DNA from: Flavobacterium sp. K5-23
GTDB taxonomy: Bacteria > Bacteroidota > Bacteroidia > Flavobacteriales > Flavobacteriaceae
Reading direction: 5' to 3'
DNA length: 64,000 nt
Assembly (NCBI RefSeq): GCF_023278045.1
Contig: NZ_CP056783.1
Location: forward strand, 1,240,001-1,304,000
Positions 9,363 through 18,961 of the stretch are shown here, piece after piece; within the stretch, counting starts at the first letter, position 1; the number at the start of each line of letters is the position of its first letter. The notes below the pieces were generated by a model, which ran no database searches, had not been told where the DNA came from, and saw nothing but the letters and a program-made list of their open reading frames with translations. The position numbers and the translations under genes are program-made.

Positions 9363-9400
9363 GTTTAAAAGTTTAAGGTTTAAGAGTTTATAGTTGTTTA
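9363..9400 (-). repeat. Iterated TAAAC word in the leader before the GH65 gene
   Basis: On the plus strand GTTTA occurs at 9363, 9371, 9378, 9386 and 9396, a spacing of 7-10 bases. In the mRNA this is an A-rich run of TAAAC words ending 12 bases before the GH65 start codon. No inverted partner is seen, so it should be unstructured. Confidence 0.5.
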
Positions 9401-9439
9401 TGATGACAGCTATTCTCCTTCCTCGTTTCTCTTCTTTCT

Positions 9440-10099
9440 TTATTTTTTCTCAATCAGATTTTCAATAAAGCTCATTTCAATATGCGTGAAATCTTTAAAG
9501 ATGTATTTAGCTTCATGCAAAACGGCTTCTTCCCCAATTCCGATACTTGTCATTTTTCCAATATTAGCTGCTTGAACTCCCGCTACTGAATCTTCAAAAA
9601 CTATAGCGTTTTCAGGACTTGTCCCTAATAATTTTGCGGCTATCAAGAAAACTTCAGGATCAGGTTTTGCATTTGTAACATCATTACCATCAACAATTGC
9701 GTCAAAATAATGGATGATTCCTGTTTTTTCCAGTATAGGTCTTGCGTTTTTACTCGCTGAGCCTAATGCAATAGGCTGATTGTTTTCTTTAAGAAATTTT
9801 AATATTGACATCACTCCTGGAAGAATCTCACTTTGATCCATATCCACCAAATAGGTTAGATATTCTTCGTTTTTTTGAATTAACCATCTGTTTTTGTCTT
9901 CCTGTGAAGCTTCCACTTTGCCTAATTCTAGAATAATATCAAGGGAACGTACACGGCTCACGCCTTTTAAAAGTTCATTGTGTTCTAATGTGAAATTAAT
10001 ATTCAATTCAGTCGCAATTTTTTGCCAAGCTAAATAATGGTACTTAGCTGTGTCGACAATCACTCCGTCCAGGTCGAATATAAAAGCTTTCTTTTTCAT
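9440..10099 (-). CDS. pgmB: Beta-phosphoglucomutase
   Basis: This 219-residue HAD-superfamily protein has DLDGVIVDT with catalytic Asp9 and Asp11. A helical cap follows, then the GSASKN motif and the FEDSVAGVQAA motif typical of beta-phosphoglucomutase. It isomerises beta-glucose 1-phosphate to glucose 6-phosphate in the cytoplasm. It sits between the transporter and GH65 genes, the expected partner of an inverting maltose phosphorylase. Length is normal for the family. Confidence 0.95.
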   Translation of the reverse strand: MKKKAFIFDLDGVIVDTAKYHYLAWQKIATELNINFTLEHNELLKGVSRVRSLDIILELGKVEASQEDKNRWLIQKNEEYLTYLVDMDQSEILPGVMSILKFLKENNQPIALGSASKNARPILEKTGIIHYFDAIVDGNDVTNAKPDPEVFLIAAKLLGTSPENAIVFEDSVAGVQAANIGKMTSIGIGEEAVLHEAKYIFKDFTHIEMSFIENLIEKK

Positions 10100-10217
10100 C
10101 GGTATTCTATTTGTATTTTATTGGATAGTAAAATTGATAACTTCATTTAATATATAAGTCATCAGTTTTTTTTCGAATAGTTCTCTCCCAAATAATATTA
10201 GGATTTACATTTTGAAT

Positions 10218-11579
10218 TTATTGTTTAACAACGTCATCCACATCTTTGACTTTTACTACTAATACAGCAGCAATCAAAAAGCTTACTCCGCTCGTCACTA
10301 ACGCAAAAATTGCATCGTCATGGTAAACGTATTTAACTAATGGACCTCCAATTAAGGCATTGATAATTTGAGGGATAACGATAAAGAAATTGAAAATTCC
10401 CATGTAAACTCCCATTTTCATTGGAGAAATGGAACCGGCTAAAATGGCATAAGGCATAGATAAAATACTTGCCCAAGCAATACCAACACCTACCATTGAT
10501 AGGATAAGCCAGTCTTCATTTGGTACGAAGTAAATGGATATTAAACCTAGTCCACCGATAAACAGTGAAAGGGAGTGTGTTAATTTCCGACCCAATTTTT
10601 TTGCGATATAAGGTAAAGCAAAGGCGTAGAAAGCGGAAACTAAATTGTAAATTCCAAAAAGGACACCAACCCAGTCACCTGCGTTTTGATAGGCTTCACT
10701 TTTACTGTCGGAAATTGGTAAGCCGTAAATATGATGTGCAATTGCCGGAGTAGTAAATACCCACATTCCAAATAGACCAAACCATGAGAAGAACTGTACC
10801 CAACTTAATTGTCTCATTGTAGTAGGCATTTTTCTGAAATCTTCAAAAATGTCTAATAAACTCGATTCTTTTTTAGTTGTTGCAGTTTCAATAGTCTCTT
10901 CTTGCGCCATTTCGTCTTCAAACTGAGCTAATTCTTCAGGAGAATATTCCTTAGTCGTAAAGATGGTAATTAGAATAGAACCAATTAAAATGATAGCACC
11001 AATTACAAATGATAAAATCAAATGCATAGGAACACCTCCATTTTCATCTCTATTAGAAACACCAAACCAGTTAGTAAGGACGTAAGGCAGCCAAGAACCA
11101 ATAACGGCACCAAAACCGATTAAGGCAGTTTGCACGCTAAATCCAAGTGTTCTTTGATCAGTCCTTAAATTGTCTCCCACTAAAGCTCTGAAAGGTTCCA
11201 TAGCAATATTAAAGGAAGCATCCATAATCATTAACATTCCGGCACCAACCCATAACGCTGGTAACAACGCAATGAATATTTCGGCCTGAGGCATTAAGAT
11301 TAGTCCAATAGAAGCTAAAACTGCTCCTATTAAAAAGAATGGTTTTCTTCGTCCAAATTTACCCCATGTTTTATCACTGTAATACCCAATTATAGGTTGT
11401 ACAATAAGTCCCATCAAAGGAGCGATAATCCAAAACCATGACAGTTCGTGGACATCAGCACCAAAAATTTGAAGAATTCTGCTGGCATTGGCATTTTGAA
11501 GGGCAAAACCCATCTGAATTCCTAAGAAACCGAAACTCATGTTCCAAATTTCCCAGAAACTTAATTTACGCTTTTCCAT
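10218..11579 (-). CDS. MFS sugar transporter (SLC45/GPH-like, probable maltose importer)
   Basis: This 453-residue protein has about 12 hydrophobic segments. The loop YYSDKTWGKFGRRKPF between the second and third segments is the MFS/GPH signature. A charged central loop lies near residues 205-245. Proteins of this type import disaccharides with a cation across the inner membrane. It is the first gene of the phosphorylase operon and follows a 258-base gap with a candidate regulatory site and a leader hairpin. Maltose as substrate is inferred from the neighbours. Confidence 0.88.
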   Translation of the reverse strand: MEKRKLSFWEIWNMSFGFLGIQMGFALQNANASRILQIFGADVHELSWFWIIAPLMGLIVQPIIGYYSDKTWGKFGRRKPFFLIGAVLASIGLILMPQAEIFIALLPALWVGAGMLMIMDASFNIAMEPFRALVGDNLRTDQRTLGFSVQTALIGFGAVIGSWLPYVLTNWFGVSNRDENGGVPMHLILSFVIGAIILIGSILITIFTTKEYSPEELAQFEDEMAQEETIETATTKKESSLLDIFEDFRKMPTTMRQLSWVQFFSWFGLFGMWVFTTPAIAHHIYGLPISDSKSEAYQNAGDWVGVLFGIYNLVSAFYAFALPYIAKKLGRKLTHSLSLFIGGLGLISIYFVPNEDWLILSMVGVGIAWASILSMPYAILAGSISPMKMGVYMGIFNFFIVIPQIINALIGGPLVKYVYHDDAIFALVTSGVSFLIAAVLVVKVKDVDDVVKQ

Positions 11580-11602
11580 TATCGTAATTTATAAATTGAT
11601 AC

Positions 11603-11621
11603 GATAAGCGCGATGCTTATC
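11603..11621 (-). promoter_or_regulatory. Perfect dyad/hairpin in the transporter gene leader
   Basis: GATAAGC (11603-11609) and GCTTATC (11615-11621) form a perfect 7-bp stem with a 5-base loop. It lies 24 bases before the transporter start codon. It could be an RNA hairpin in the leader or a protein-binding dyad; the sequence does not decide which. Confidence 0.45.
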
Positions 11622-11735
11622 AAAACTTAACTTGTTTTTCGAAGTAAAAGTAAAAGCTTTGATGTGGTAAATATATAAAAGTAATTAGTTAATTATTAGG
11701 GCTAATTCTATTTTATATTCTATAATTTCAACTAC

Positions 11736-11748
11736 AACGTGATAGTGT
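11736..11748 (-). promoter_or_regulatory. Shared 13-base site upstream of the transporter gene
   Basis: On the minus strand this reads ACACTATCACGTT, identical to 13079-13091 upstream of susC. It lies about 157 bases before the transporter start codon. It is the best candidate in this window for a site bound by the LacI-family regulator encoded between the two copies. Confidence 0.55.
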
Positions 11749-11837
11749 GAATAACATTTTGTATTAAATCCAATTTCTTAATGATTTTGAACTAACAATT
11801 TGATTTTTAGCTGTCTGAAATTAATTGATAATTAAAT

Positions 11838-12857
11838 TTATGTTGTTGATTCTCTTTCTATCAAATGAGTTTCAATTACTTCTGTTATATAGTTTTCTTC
11901 TTCTTTTTCCTCCAATTCTAATCTTTCGATAAGCATTTTAGCAGCTTTATTTCCCATTTTTATTCCGTTTTGACTTACAGTTGTGATGGTTGGGGTAGAA
12001 TATTTAGAAATAATACCATCTGTAAATGCAATAACGGACAAGTCTTCAGGAACTCTGATTCCTTTTTTATGTGCGGTTTTAATACAAGTAACCGCAAAGA
12101 GCTCATTTACTGCAAATATGGCGTCAATGGCTTTGTCCTCCAGTAATTTACTAATTATGATTTCACAGGTGTCTACATCTTCAATTTTTATAATCAATTC
12201 TTCATCAAAAGGGATGTCGTTGTCTAATAAAGCTTTGGTGTACCCATCAGTTCTCAGTTTTCCTACGCTTACATAGTCTACTGTTGTCACAAGTGCAATT
12301 TTTTTCTTGCCTTTGTCTATTAGGCTTTGTACCGCTTCATAGGCCGCTGATTTATCGTCAATAATTACCTTGTCACAAAGTATTTCATTGGTTACTCTGT
12401 CGAACATAACCACTGGCATTCCTTGGTTAATCACTTCGGTAATATGGTGAAAGTCACCTTTAAGTTGGGTTTCTTTAGAAAGGGACATAATGAAGCCGTC
12501 TATACTTCCATTAGCTAGCATTTCCATATTAAGGACTTCTTTATCAAAAGAATCGTCAGACAAACAAATGATAACACTATATCCGTTTTCATTAGCTACC
12601 TGTTCTATTCCGTTAATAACTGTAGAGAAGAAATAATGTACTATTTCAGGAATTATTATACCTATAGTCTTAGTCTTACGGTTTTTTAAGCTAAGGGCTA
12701 TGTTGTTGGGTTTGTAATTGTAAAATTTGGCAAATGCTTGTACTTTCAATCTGGTTTCTTCGCCAATTTCTAAGCTGTTTCTTAAGGATTTTGATACCGT
12801 AGAAATAGACACATCAAGTTCTTTGGCGATTTGTTTAAGTGTAACCTTTCTTTTCAT
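11838..12857 (-). CDS. LacI-family transcriptional regulator of the maltodextrin locus
   Basis: This 339-residue protein has an N-terminal helix-turn-helix (residues 5-25, VTLKQIAKELDVSISTVSKS) followed by a hinge helix and a periplasmic-binding-like sugar domain from about residue 63. It lies between the transporter operon (same strand) and susC (opposite strand). A sugar-responsive DNA-binding role at both is likely. The inducer is probably maltose or a maltodextrin, which is inference. Many starch loci in Bacteroidetes instead use a SusR-type membrane regulator; none is seen here. Confidence 0.92.
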   Translation of the reverse strand: MKRKVTLKQIAKELDVSISTVSKSLRNSLEIGEETRLKVQAFAKFYNYKPNNIALSLKNRKTKTIGIIIPEIVHYFFSTVINGIEQVANENGYSVIICLSDDSFDKEVLNMEMLANGSIDGFIMSLSKETQLKGDFHHITEVINQGMPVVMFDRVTNEILCDKVIIDDKSAAYEAVQSLIDKGKKKIALVTTVDYVSVGKLRTDGYTKALLDNDIPFDEELIIKIEDVDTCEIIISKLLEDKAIDAIFAVNELFAVTCIKTAHKKGIRVPEDLSVIAFTDGIISKYSTPTITTVSQNGIKMGNKAAKMLIERLELEEKEEENYITEVIETHLIERESTT

Positions 12858-13203
12858 ATTGAAGATACTGTATTGAAATTAAGCTAAGTACGATTTTATA
12901 GCAATTTAGGCTGTCTAATTTTACCTAGGATTTCTTTATTTATTATTGAATTGAAATGCAATTATATGCATTTTGTAATTATGAATTTGAAAAAAATATA
13001 TTTCGTAATAAAGATAGAATTTGTTTTTAGTAATGGCAATTTTCCCATTAATTTTTTAGAGAATTAAGAAAGTTTTCAACACTATCACGTTTTCGTAGTC
13101 CAAAAAACAAGGGGTCTTGTCGAACGTGTTAATATTTACATAAATTTAACATTCGAAGTAAGAGTAAAATTTTATAAAAACCAAATTAACTTAAACAAAA
13201 AGT
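12858..13203. promoter_or_regulatory. Divergent control region between lacI-type gene and susC (346 bases, no gene)
   Basis: No coding sequence is evident. It contains a perfect 7-6-7 dyad (AAATGCA 12954-12960, TGCATTT 12967-12973) on the regulator side and the shared 13-base site (13079-13091) on the susC side. An AT-rich tract around ATATTTAC (13132-13139) could be a weak -7 region for susC. A partial inverted repeat pairs CGAA..TGTTAA near 13121-13132 with TTAACATTCG near 13147-13156. Assignments here are tentative. Confidence 0.5.
13079..13091 (+). promoter_or_regulatory. Shared 13-base site upstream of susC
   Basis: ACACTATCACGTT here is identical to the minus-strand sequence at 11736-11748. 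It is 113 bases before the susC start codon. It is only weakly palindromic (outer AAC and GTT). Confidence 0.55.
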
Positions 13204-16134
13204 ATGAAAACAATTTATAAAAAGTTGTTATTTTTATTACTTCTGCTACCTTTTAGTATTCTGGCTCAGAATACCCTAAGCGGATCAGTTCTTGATAAAG
13301 CATCAGGACAACCAATACCAGGAGTAAATGTAAATATACAAGGAGCCTCAAACGGGGTTTCAACAGATTTTGACGGAAAATTTCAATTGTCAAATGTTAA
13401 GAAAGGGGATAAAGTAGTTTTTTCTTTTATTGGATATGCAAACACAGTTATTACTTATAATGCGCAAAAAGATTTAAAGGTTTCTCTTGAAGAGGATGCA
13501 AACCTTTTAAATGAAGTAGTAGTTCAGGTAGGTTACGGTTCTGTTAGGAAAAAAGATGCGACAGGTTCAGTTGCTCTAATCTCTTCTAAAGACTTTAATA
13601 AAGGTGCTATAACAAATACTGAAAATTTAATTAACGGTAGAGTTGCTGGTGTTGTTGTGACACAAGGAGGTCGTCCTGGAGATGGGGCTGCAATACGTAT
13701 TAGAGGTGGGGCATCGTTAAATGCTTCGAATGATCCTTTAGTAGTTATAGATGGTTTGCCAGTTGATAAGGGACTTTCATCTATTAATCCAAATGATATT
13801 GAATCGTTCTCAATCTTAAAAGATGCTTCTGCAACAGCAATATATGGTTCTCGTGGATCAAATGGAGTTGTATTAATTAAAACTAAAAAAGGTACTAAAA
13901 AAGACGGTGTTCAATACTCTTTCAATTCATTAACGACTGTAAATACTGTTGCTAAAAAAGCGGATGTGTATTCAGCTGATGAATTTAGAAATTTGATCAC
14001 TACTTACGTTCCAACTCGTACGGGTCTATTAGGAAAAAGTAATACAGATTGGCAAGACGAAATATTTCATGATGGCGTAACTTCTGCTAATGATTTGTCT
14101 ATGAGAGGGAATTTGTTAGGTGTAATGCCTACAAGATTATCATTAGGATATACAAAAATTGATGGAGTTTTAGCAACTTCTGCTTATGATAGAAAAACTG
14201 TTGGTTTGTCATTGACACCTTCTTTCTTTGATAATCATTTGAATTTTGAAGTAAATGCTAATTATGCATATGAAAAAAACAGATTTGCTGATGAAGGAGC
14301 AATTGGAGCAGCTATTTCTTCCGATCCTACTCAAGCTGTATATGATCCAACATCTCCTTTTGGAGGATATCATCAATCATACACTTTAAATTCACCTGGA
14401 AATTATACCACATTTGGTGCTTCTAATCCAGTAGGTTTATTAAATCAAAGAAGTAATTGGGATAGAAACAATAGAATCTACGGAAATGTTCAAATGGAAT
14501 ATAAATTGCATTTTGTGGATAATTTGAAAGCTGTTGTTAATGCAGGTATAGATAAAAATGAAAAGAAAGGAACTGATGTTACTGAAAGAAATGCCAGAAG
14601 TGGAATCTATAATTCAGTGCTTTTAGGAAATAACAGTTCTTCATGGGAAAATACCGAAAACACTCTTTTGGACGGTTATTTGAACTACAATAAAAAATAC
14701 GAGAATACTAAAGTTGATTTTACAACTGGATATTCATATCAAAATTTTGAATTGGAGAAATTCAGTTCGTCAAATACTTTATTACCTATTGCCGAGCAAA
14801 AACCTGATGTTGAAACTAGCCCAGGGGTGAATTTACAGGCTTATTATGCTAGATTAAATTTAGATTTTTACGACAAATATTTGCTTACAGTAAATTACAG
14901 ACATGATGGAACTTCAAGGTTTTCTGAAAAAAACAGATGGGGTAATTTCCCTGGAGTGGCATTAGCATGGAAAATGTCAAATGAAAATTTCTTGAAAGAG
15001 TCTAAAGTTTTTAGTGACGTAAAATTACGTTTAGGATGGGGTGTTACAGGTCAACAAGCTATTCCTTCAGAATATGATTATTTCAAGCGTTACAATCTTA
15101 GTGGCTCGCCATCAGGAGCAACATATGCTTTCGGAAATACGTATTATCAATTGGGTAAACCAGTAGGTTATAATGAGAATTTGAAATGGGAAGAGACTAC
15201 CACTTATAACGTAGGTTTAGATTTTGGAATGTTTAATGATAAATTGACTGGATCGATTGATGTTTATAATAAAGTAACCAAAGATCTTTATGCAATTGTT
15301 CCTGAAGGTGCTTTGCAAAATTTCAGAACAGCTGGTGGTGCAAACATTGGTGATCTAACGTCAAAAGGAGCTGAATTAGGTTTGAATTTTAATGCAATTC
15401 GATCTAAAGATTCTAATTTAAGTTTTAATTATAATATCGCCTATAATAAAGTTGAGATAACTAATTTGAATGGATTAGAATACTTCACCGGTTCTGTTGG
15501 TTTGGATCAATATACACAAATTCACAAAGAAGGATTAGCACCATCATCATTTTGGTTATATGAGCAAGTGTATGATGCAAACGGTCGTCCTATAGAAGGG
15601 GTTTATGTTGACAATAATGGAGATGGTAAAATCACTTCATTGGATAAACATGCTGTTAACAAGCCAAATGCTGATGTTACAATGGGATTGCTAACGAATT
15701 ATAATTACAAACAATGGGATTTTTCTATGGCTTGGAGAACTAGTTTAGGAAACTATGTTTTTGATAATGTTAATGCAAGCAGAGGTTTTATCTCGCAAAG
15801 TATTTCAGACAACAACATCAATGCAATTAATAATACTACGGTAGATTTTAATAATACCTTATTCAGTCAAAAAAGAGTTGAATCTGATTACTATGTAAAA
15901 GATGCTTCTTGGGTAAAATTGGATAATATTACAATAGGTTATTTATTCCAAAATCCTCTAGGGACTAAAGAGTCCACTTTGAGATTTTATACAGGAGTTC
16001 AAAATGTATTGACATTCTCAAATTACAAAGGGATGGATCCTGAAGTTTTTGGAAAGATAGATGAAAGAGGTATAGATAGTACAATCTATCCAAGAGCCAG
16101 AATGTACATGTTTGGACTAAACTTCAATTTTTAA
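13204..16134 (+). CDS. susC: SusC-like TonB-dependent outer-membrane transporter
   Basis: This 976-residue protein has a signal peptide (to about residue 21), a carboxypeptidase-regulatory-like domain (about 25-100, with LSGSVLDKASGQPIPGVNV), a plug domain (about 110-225, with VGYGSVRKKDATGS and IRIRGGASL), and a beta-barrel ending in an aromatic C-terminus. It imports oligosaccharides across the outer membrane using TonB energy. The susD homologue follows 11 bases later. Starch-derived sugar as substrate is inferred from the surrounding amylases. Confidence 0.95.
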   Translation: MKTIYKKLLFLLLLLPFSILAQNTLSGSVLDKASGQPIPGVNVNIQGASNGVSTDFDGKFQLSNVKKGDKVVFSFIGYANTVITYNAQKDLKVSLEEDANLLNEVVVQVGYGSVRKKDATGSVALISSKDFNKGAITNTENLINGRVAGVVVTQGGRPGDGAAIRIRGGASLNASNDPLVVIDGLPVDKGLSSINPNDIESFSILKDASATAIYGSRGSNGVVLIKTKKGTKKDGVQYSFNSLTTVNTVAKKADVYSADEFRNLITTYVPTRTGLLGKSNTDWQDEIFHDGVTSANDLSMRGNLLGVMPTRLSLGYTKIDGVLATSAYDRKTVGLSLTPSFFDNHLNFEVNANYAYEKNRFADEGAIGAAISSDPTQAVYDPTSPFGGYHQSYTLNSPGNYTTFGASNPVGLLNQRSNWDRNNRIYGNVQMEYKLHFVDNLKAVVNAGIDKNEKKGTDVTERNARSGIYNSVLLGNNSSSWENTENTLLDGYLNYNKKYENTKVDFTTGYSYQNFELEKFSSSNTLLPIAEQKPDVETSPGVNLQAYYARLNLDFYDKYLLTVNYRHDGTSRFSEKNRWGNFPGVALAWKMSNENFLKESKVFSDVKLRLGWGVTGQQAIPSEYDYFKRYNLSGSPSGATYAFGNTYYQLGKPVGYNENLKWEETTTYNVGLDFGMFNDKLTGSIDVYNKVTKDLYAIVPEGALQNFRTAGGANIGDLTSKGAELGLNFNAIRSKDSNLSFNYNIAYNKVEITNLNGLEYFTGSVGLDQYTQIHKEGLAPSSFWLYEQVYDANGRPIEGVYVDNNGDGKITSLDKHAVNKPNADVTMGLLTNYNYKQWDFSMAWRTSLGNYVFDNVNASRGFISQSISDNNINAINNTTVDFNNTLFSQKRVESDYYVKDASWVKLDNITIGYLFQNPLGTKESTLRFYTGVQNVLTFSNYKGMDPEVFGKIDERGIDSTIYPRARMYMFGLNFNF

Positions 16135-16145
16135 TATAAAATATC

Positions 16146-17741
16146 ATGAAAAAAATAAAATCAATAAATATTAAATTGCTTGTACTTTTCGGGCTGTTTG
16201 CATTTTTTGCCTCTTGTACTAATGATTTAAATGTAGTGCCAAAAGACGACGATGATTTTACATCTGAGGATTTTTATTCAAGCCCAGATTCTTACAAACA
16301 ATTTTTGGCAAAAATCTATGCTGGATTAGCGGTTACCGGTCAAAAAGGTCCTGATGGTGATTCAGATATTCAGGGAATAGATGAAGGTTTTGGTCAATAT
16401 CTTAGAGGGTACTGGCAACTTCAGGAATTACCAACAGATGAAGCTATGGTTTCATGGGGTGATCCTACATTACCGGATTTAAATAATAATACTTGGAATG
16501 CCGATAATAGATTTGTTAAAGCATTCTATTCAAGAGTGTTTTTTCAGGTAGGAGTTGCTAATGAGTTTTTAAGAGAAACAACTGATGCTAAACTGGATTC
16601 AAGAGGTGTAAGTGCGTCATTAAAAGCAGAAGTTAAAACGTTTAGAGCCGAAGCAAGATTTTTAAGAGCGCTTTCTTATTACCATGCGGTTGACTTGTTT
16701 GGAAAAGTTCCTTTCGCAACTGAAGAATCAGCTGTTGGTGCAAAGCCTATTGAAAAAGACAGAGTTTTTGTTTTCAATTACTTAGTAGAGGAGTTAAAAG
16801 CAATGAATGCTGATTTAAAACCAGCGAAAGCCAATGAATATGGTAGGGCGGATCAAATTGCCGCAAAAATGATATTGGCAAAATTGTATTTAAATTCAGT
16901 TGTTTATACAACAGTAAATAGAGATGCAGAAGCACTTACGGTAATCAATGAAATAATAAGTTCTCCTTATAGTATAGCTAATGTTCCGTATAGCAATTTA
17001 TTTCTTGCAGATAATGATAGAGCTGCAGTTCAGAACGAAATCATTTTTCCAATTCGATTTGACGGAACTAGGACTAAAACTTGGGGAGGGACTACATTTA
17101 TAATTCATGCTTCTACTGGCGGTTGGAACTCAGAAATGGGTGTTGATGGTGGTTGGTATGGTTTAGCAGCTAGAAAAGAATTTGCAAACGTATTTTCTAA
17201 TTTAACTGGAGCAACAGATAAAAGAGCCATTTTTGATTCTTCTTCACCTTTGACAATTGGTTCAGTATCTGACTTTTTTGGTTCTGGTGGATTAAAAGTT
17301 AAAAAATTCAGTAACAAAACATCAACAGGATCTATAGGAAGTAATCAAACACATGTTGATACAGATTTTCCATTATTAAGGTTAGCCGATGTGTATTTAA
17401 TGTATGCTGAATTAGCCGCTAAAGGTTTTGGTACTGCTTCAAAAGCAACAGCTGTGGGTTATGTAAATGTTTTAAGAACTCGTGCTAATGCAGCACTTAT
17501 TACTACAACAGATTTAACTTCTTCATTTGTTTTAGATGAAAGAGCTAGAGAATTGTATTGGGAAGGTCATAGAAGACAGGATTTAATTCGTTTTGGAAAA
17601 TTTACTGGAAATTCATACAACTGGGAATGGAAAGGGAATACTCAAAATGGTACTGGTATTGATGATAAATACAAGTTGTTTCCAATTCCTCAATCAGAGT
17701 TAAACACAAATACTAATTTGACTCAAAATACTGGATATTAA
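16146..17741 (+). CDS. susD: SusD/RagB-like surface glycan-binding lipoprotein
   Basis: This 531-residue lipoprotein has its lipobox at Cys24 followed by TNDLNV, as is typical of SusD proteins. It shows the RagB/SusD pattern: helical repeats with FRAEARFLRALSYYHAVDLFG near residues 175-195, and the C-terminal LDERARELYWEGHRRQDLIRF block. SusD proteins cap SusC and help bind glycan at the cell surface. It is directly coupled to susC. A terminator-like hairpin follows it. Confidence 0.95.
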   Translation: MKKIKSINIKLLVLFGLFAFFASCTNDLNVVPKDDDDFTSEDFYSSPDSYKQFLAKIYAGLAVTGQKGPDGDSDIQGIDEGFGQYLRGYWQLQELPTDEAMVSWGDPTLPDLNNNTWNADNRFVKAFYSRVFFQVGVANEFLRETTDAKLDSRGVSASLKAEVKTFRAEARFLRALSYYHAVDLFGKVPFATEESAVGAKPIEKDRVFVFNYLVEELKAMNADLKPAKANEYGRADQIAAKMILAKLYLNSVVYTTVNRDAEALTVINEIISSPYSIANVPYSNLFLADNDRAAVQNEIIFPIRFDGTRTKTWGGTTFIIHASTGGWNSEMGVDGGWYGLAARKEFANVFSNLTGATDKRAIFDSSSPLTIGSVSDFFGSGGLKVKKFSNKTSTGSIGSNQTHVDTDFPLLRLADVYLMYAELAAKGFGTASKATAVGYVNVLRTRANAALITTTDLTSSFVLDERARELYWEGHRRQDLIRFGKFTGNSYNWEWKGNTQNGTGIDDKYKLFPIPQSELNTNTNLTQNTGY

Positions 17742-17749
17742 TTTAAATT

Positions 17750-17772
17750 CCCATGAGGGAATAACTCATGGG
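17750..17772 (+). terminator. Terminator-like stem-loop between susD and susE-like genes
   Basis: CCCATGAG (17750-17757) and CTCATGGG (17765-17772) are a perfect 8-bp stem with a 7-base loop, followed by TGTTTTTT. It may reduce transcription into the next gene. Confidence 0.65.
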
Positions 17773-17795
17773 TGTTTTTTAAAATTATATAAATT

Positions 17796-18941
17796 ATGAA
17801 AAAAATATTTTTAAATTTATTTTTAGTAACCGCTGCTTTAATAAGCATGGTTTCCTGTACTGACGAAACGTTAGATCCAGTAGCTACAGTAGCTAAAAAT
17901 GTTGAGTTAAACACTCCAGCTGGTGGAAATTACGTTTTGACAGCTTCTACTGCAGGTGCAACTGCTCTTACTGTGAAATGGTCATCTGCTGACTTTGGAT
18001 ATTCAGCTGCAGTGACTTACTCTTTACAAGTAGTAAAAGCAACTGCTGACTTTTCTAGTCCTCAATCATTTGGATTAGGTAGTTTTAATGAAAACACTAA
18101 TTCTAATTACGAAAAAGTATTGACACAAAGACAATTGAACTCTATGCTTCTTGGAGCTGGAGGAGCGATTGGGGCTTCAGGCGATTTTAAAATGAGAGTT
18201 GTGGCAGTGCCATCTACTCAACTTGCGACTTCAAGTAACGGAGTTACTTCAATGTCTAAAGAGGTTACTTTTAAAGGGAATCCTTACGATACTTATGATG
18301 AGTTTGACAGGATTTATGTTCCTGGAAGCTATGGTTCAGTTAGTACTTTTGGGTTTTGGGATCCTGCTAATGCAGCAAGATTGTTTTCGGCAAATAATAA
18401 TGGTAAATACGAAGGGTTTGTTTGGATGAATGAAGCTACACCTGCCTTTAAATTTACACCAACCCCTGATTGGCCTGGTGATAAAGGGGATCTTACTGAA
18501 AACCCAAATACTTTCACAACTCTTGGTGGGAAAAATATTAAACCGGTAGACGGTGCGGGTACTTATTTCTTTACTGTAGACTGGGCTGCGAATACTTATA
18601 CTATAGGAAAAAGACAAGTTGCTATAATAGGTCAGGCTACTCCAAATGGATGGGGAGCAGCGACTTATTTAGATTTTGACACTAATCCAGCTTCTCCTTA
18701 TTATAGAATGTATACTAAAAATTTAGCGTTAGTTGCTGATGAATTTTTAGTTCGTTTAAAAGATGACTGGTCTGTAAAAATGGGGACTTTATCTGGAAAT
18801 GGTGAAACTATTTCTGCTACTACTCAAAATAAAATAAAATTAGGTGGAGGAAATATGAAAGTTCCAACTGCGGGTAATTACAAAGTGGTTTTAGATATAA
18901 ACAATTCCGCTAATTACAATTTAAGGTTGATACCAAATTAA
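17796..18941 (+). CDS. susE: SusE/SusF-like starch-binding lipoprotein
   Basis: This 381-residue protein has a lipobox at Cys21 followed by the acidic sequence TDETLDP, resembling the surface-export signal of Bacteroidetes lipoproteins. An N-terminal SusE-type Ig-like domain (about 25-130) is followed by tryptophan-rich modules (about 160-265 and 270-380) resembling SusE/SusF starch-binding domains. It probably binds starch at the cell surface next to SusCD. One such gene is seen rather than the susE-susF pair of Bacteroides. Confidence 0.85.
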   Translation: MKKIFLNLFLVTAALISMVSCTDETLDPVATVAKNVELNTPAGGNYVLTASTAGATALTVKWSSADFGYSAAVTYSLQVVKATADFSSPQSFGLGSFNENTNSNYEKVLTQRQLNSMLLGAGGAIGASGDFKMRVVAVPSTQLATSSNGVTSMSKEVTFKGNPYDTYDEFDRIYVPGSYGSVSTFGFWDPANAARLFSANNNGKYEGFVWMNEATPAFKFTPTPDWPGDKGDLTENPNTFTTLGGKNIKPVDGAGTYFFTVDWAANTYTIGKRQVAIIGQATPNGWGAATYLDFDTNPASPYYRMYTKNLALVADEFLVRLKDDWSVKMGTLSGNGETISATTQNKIKLGGGNMKVPTAGNYKVVLDINNSANYNLRLIPN

Positions 18942-18961
18942 TTTTTGGGTTCTATAAATCT

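Noticed and set aside
16998..17317. Minus-strand open frame inside susD
   Set aside because: It is a shadow frame of a well-supported gene.
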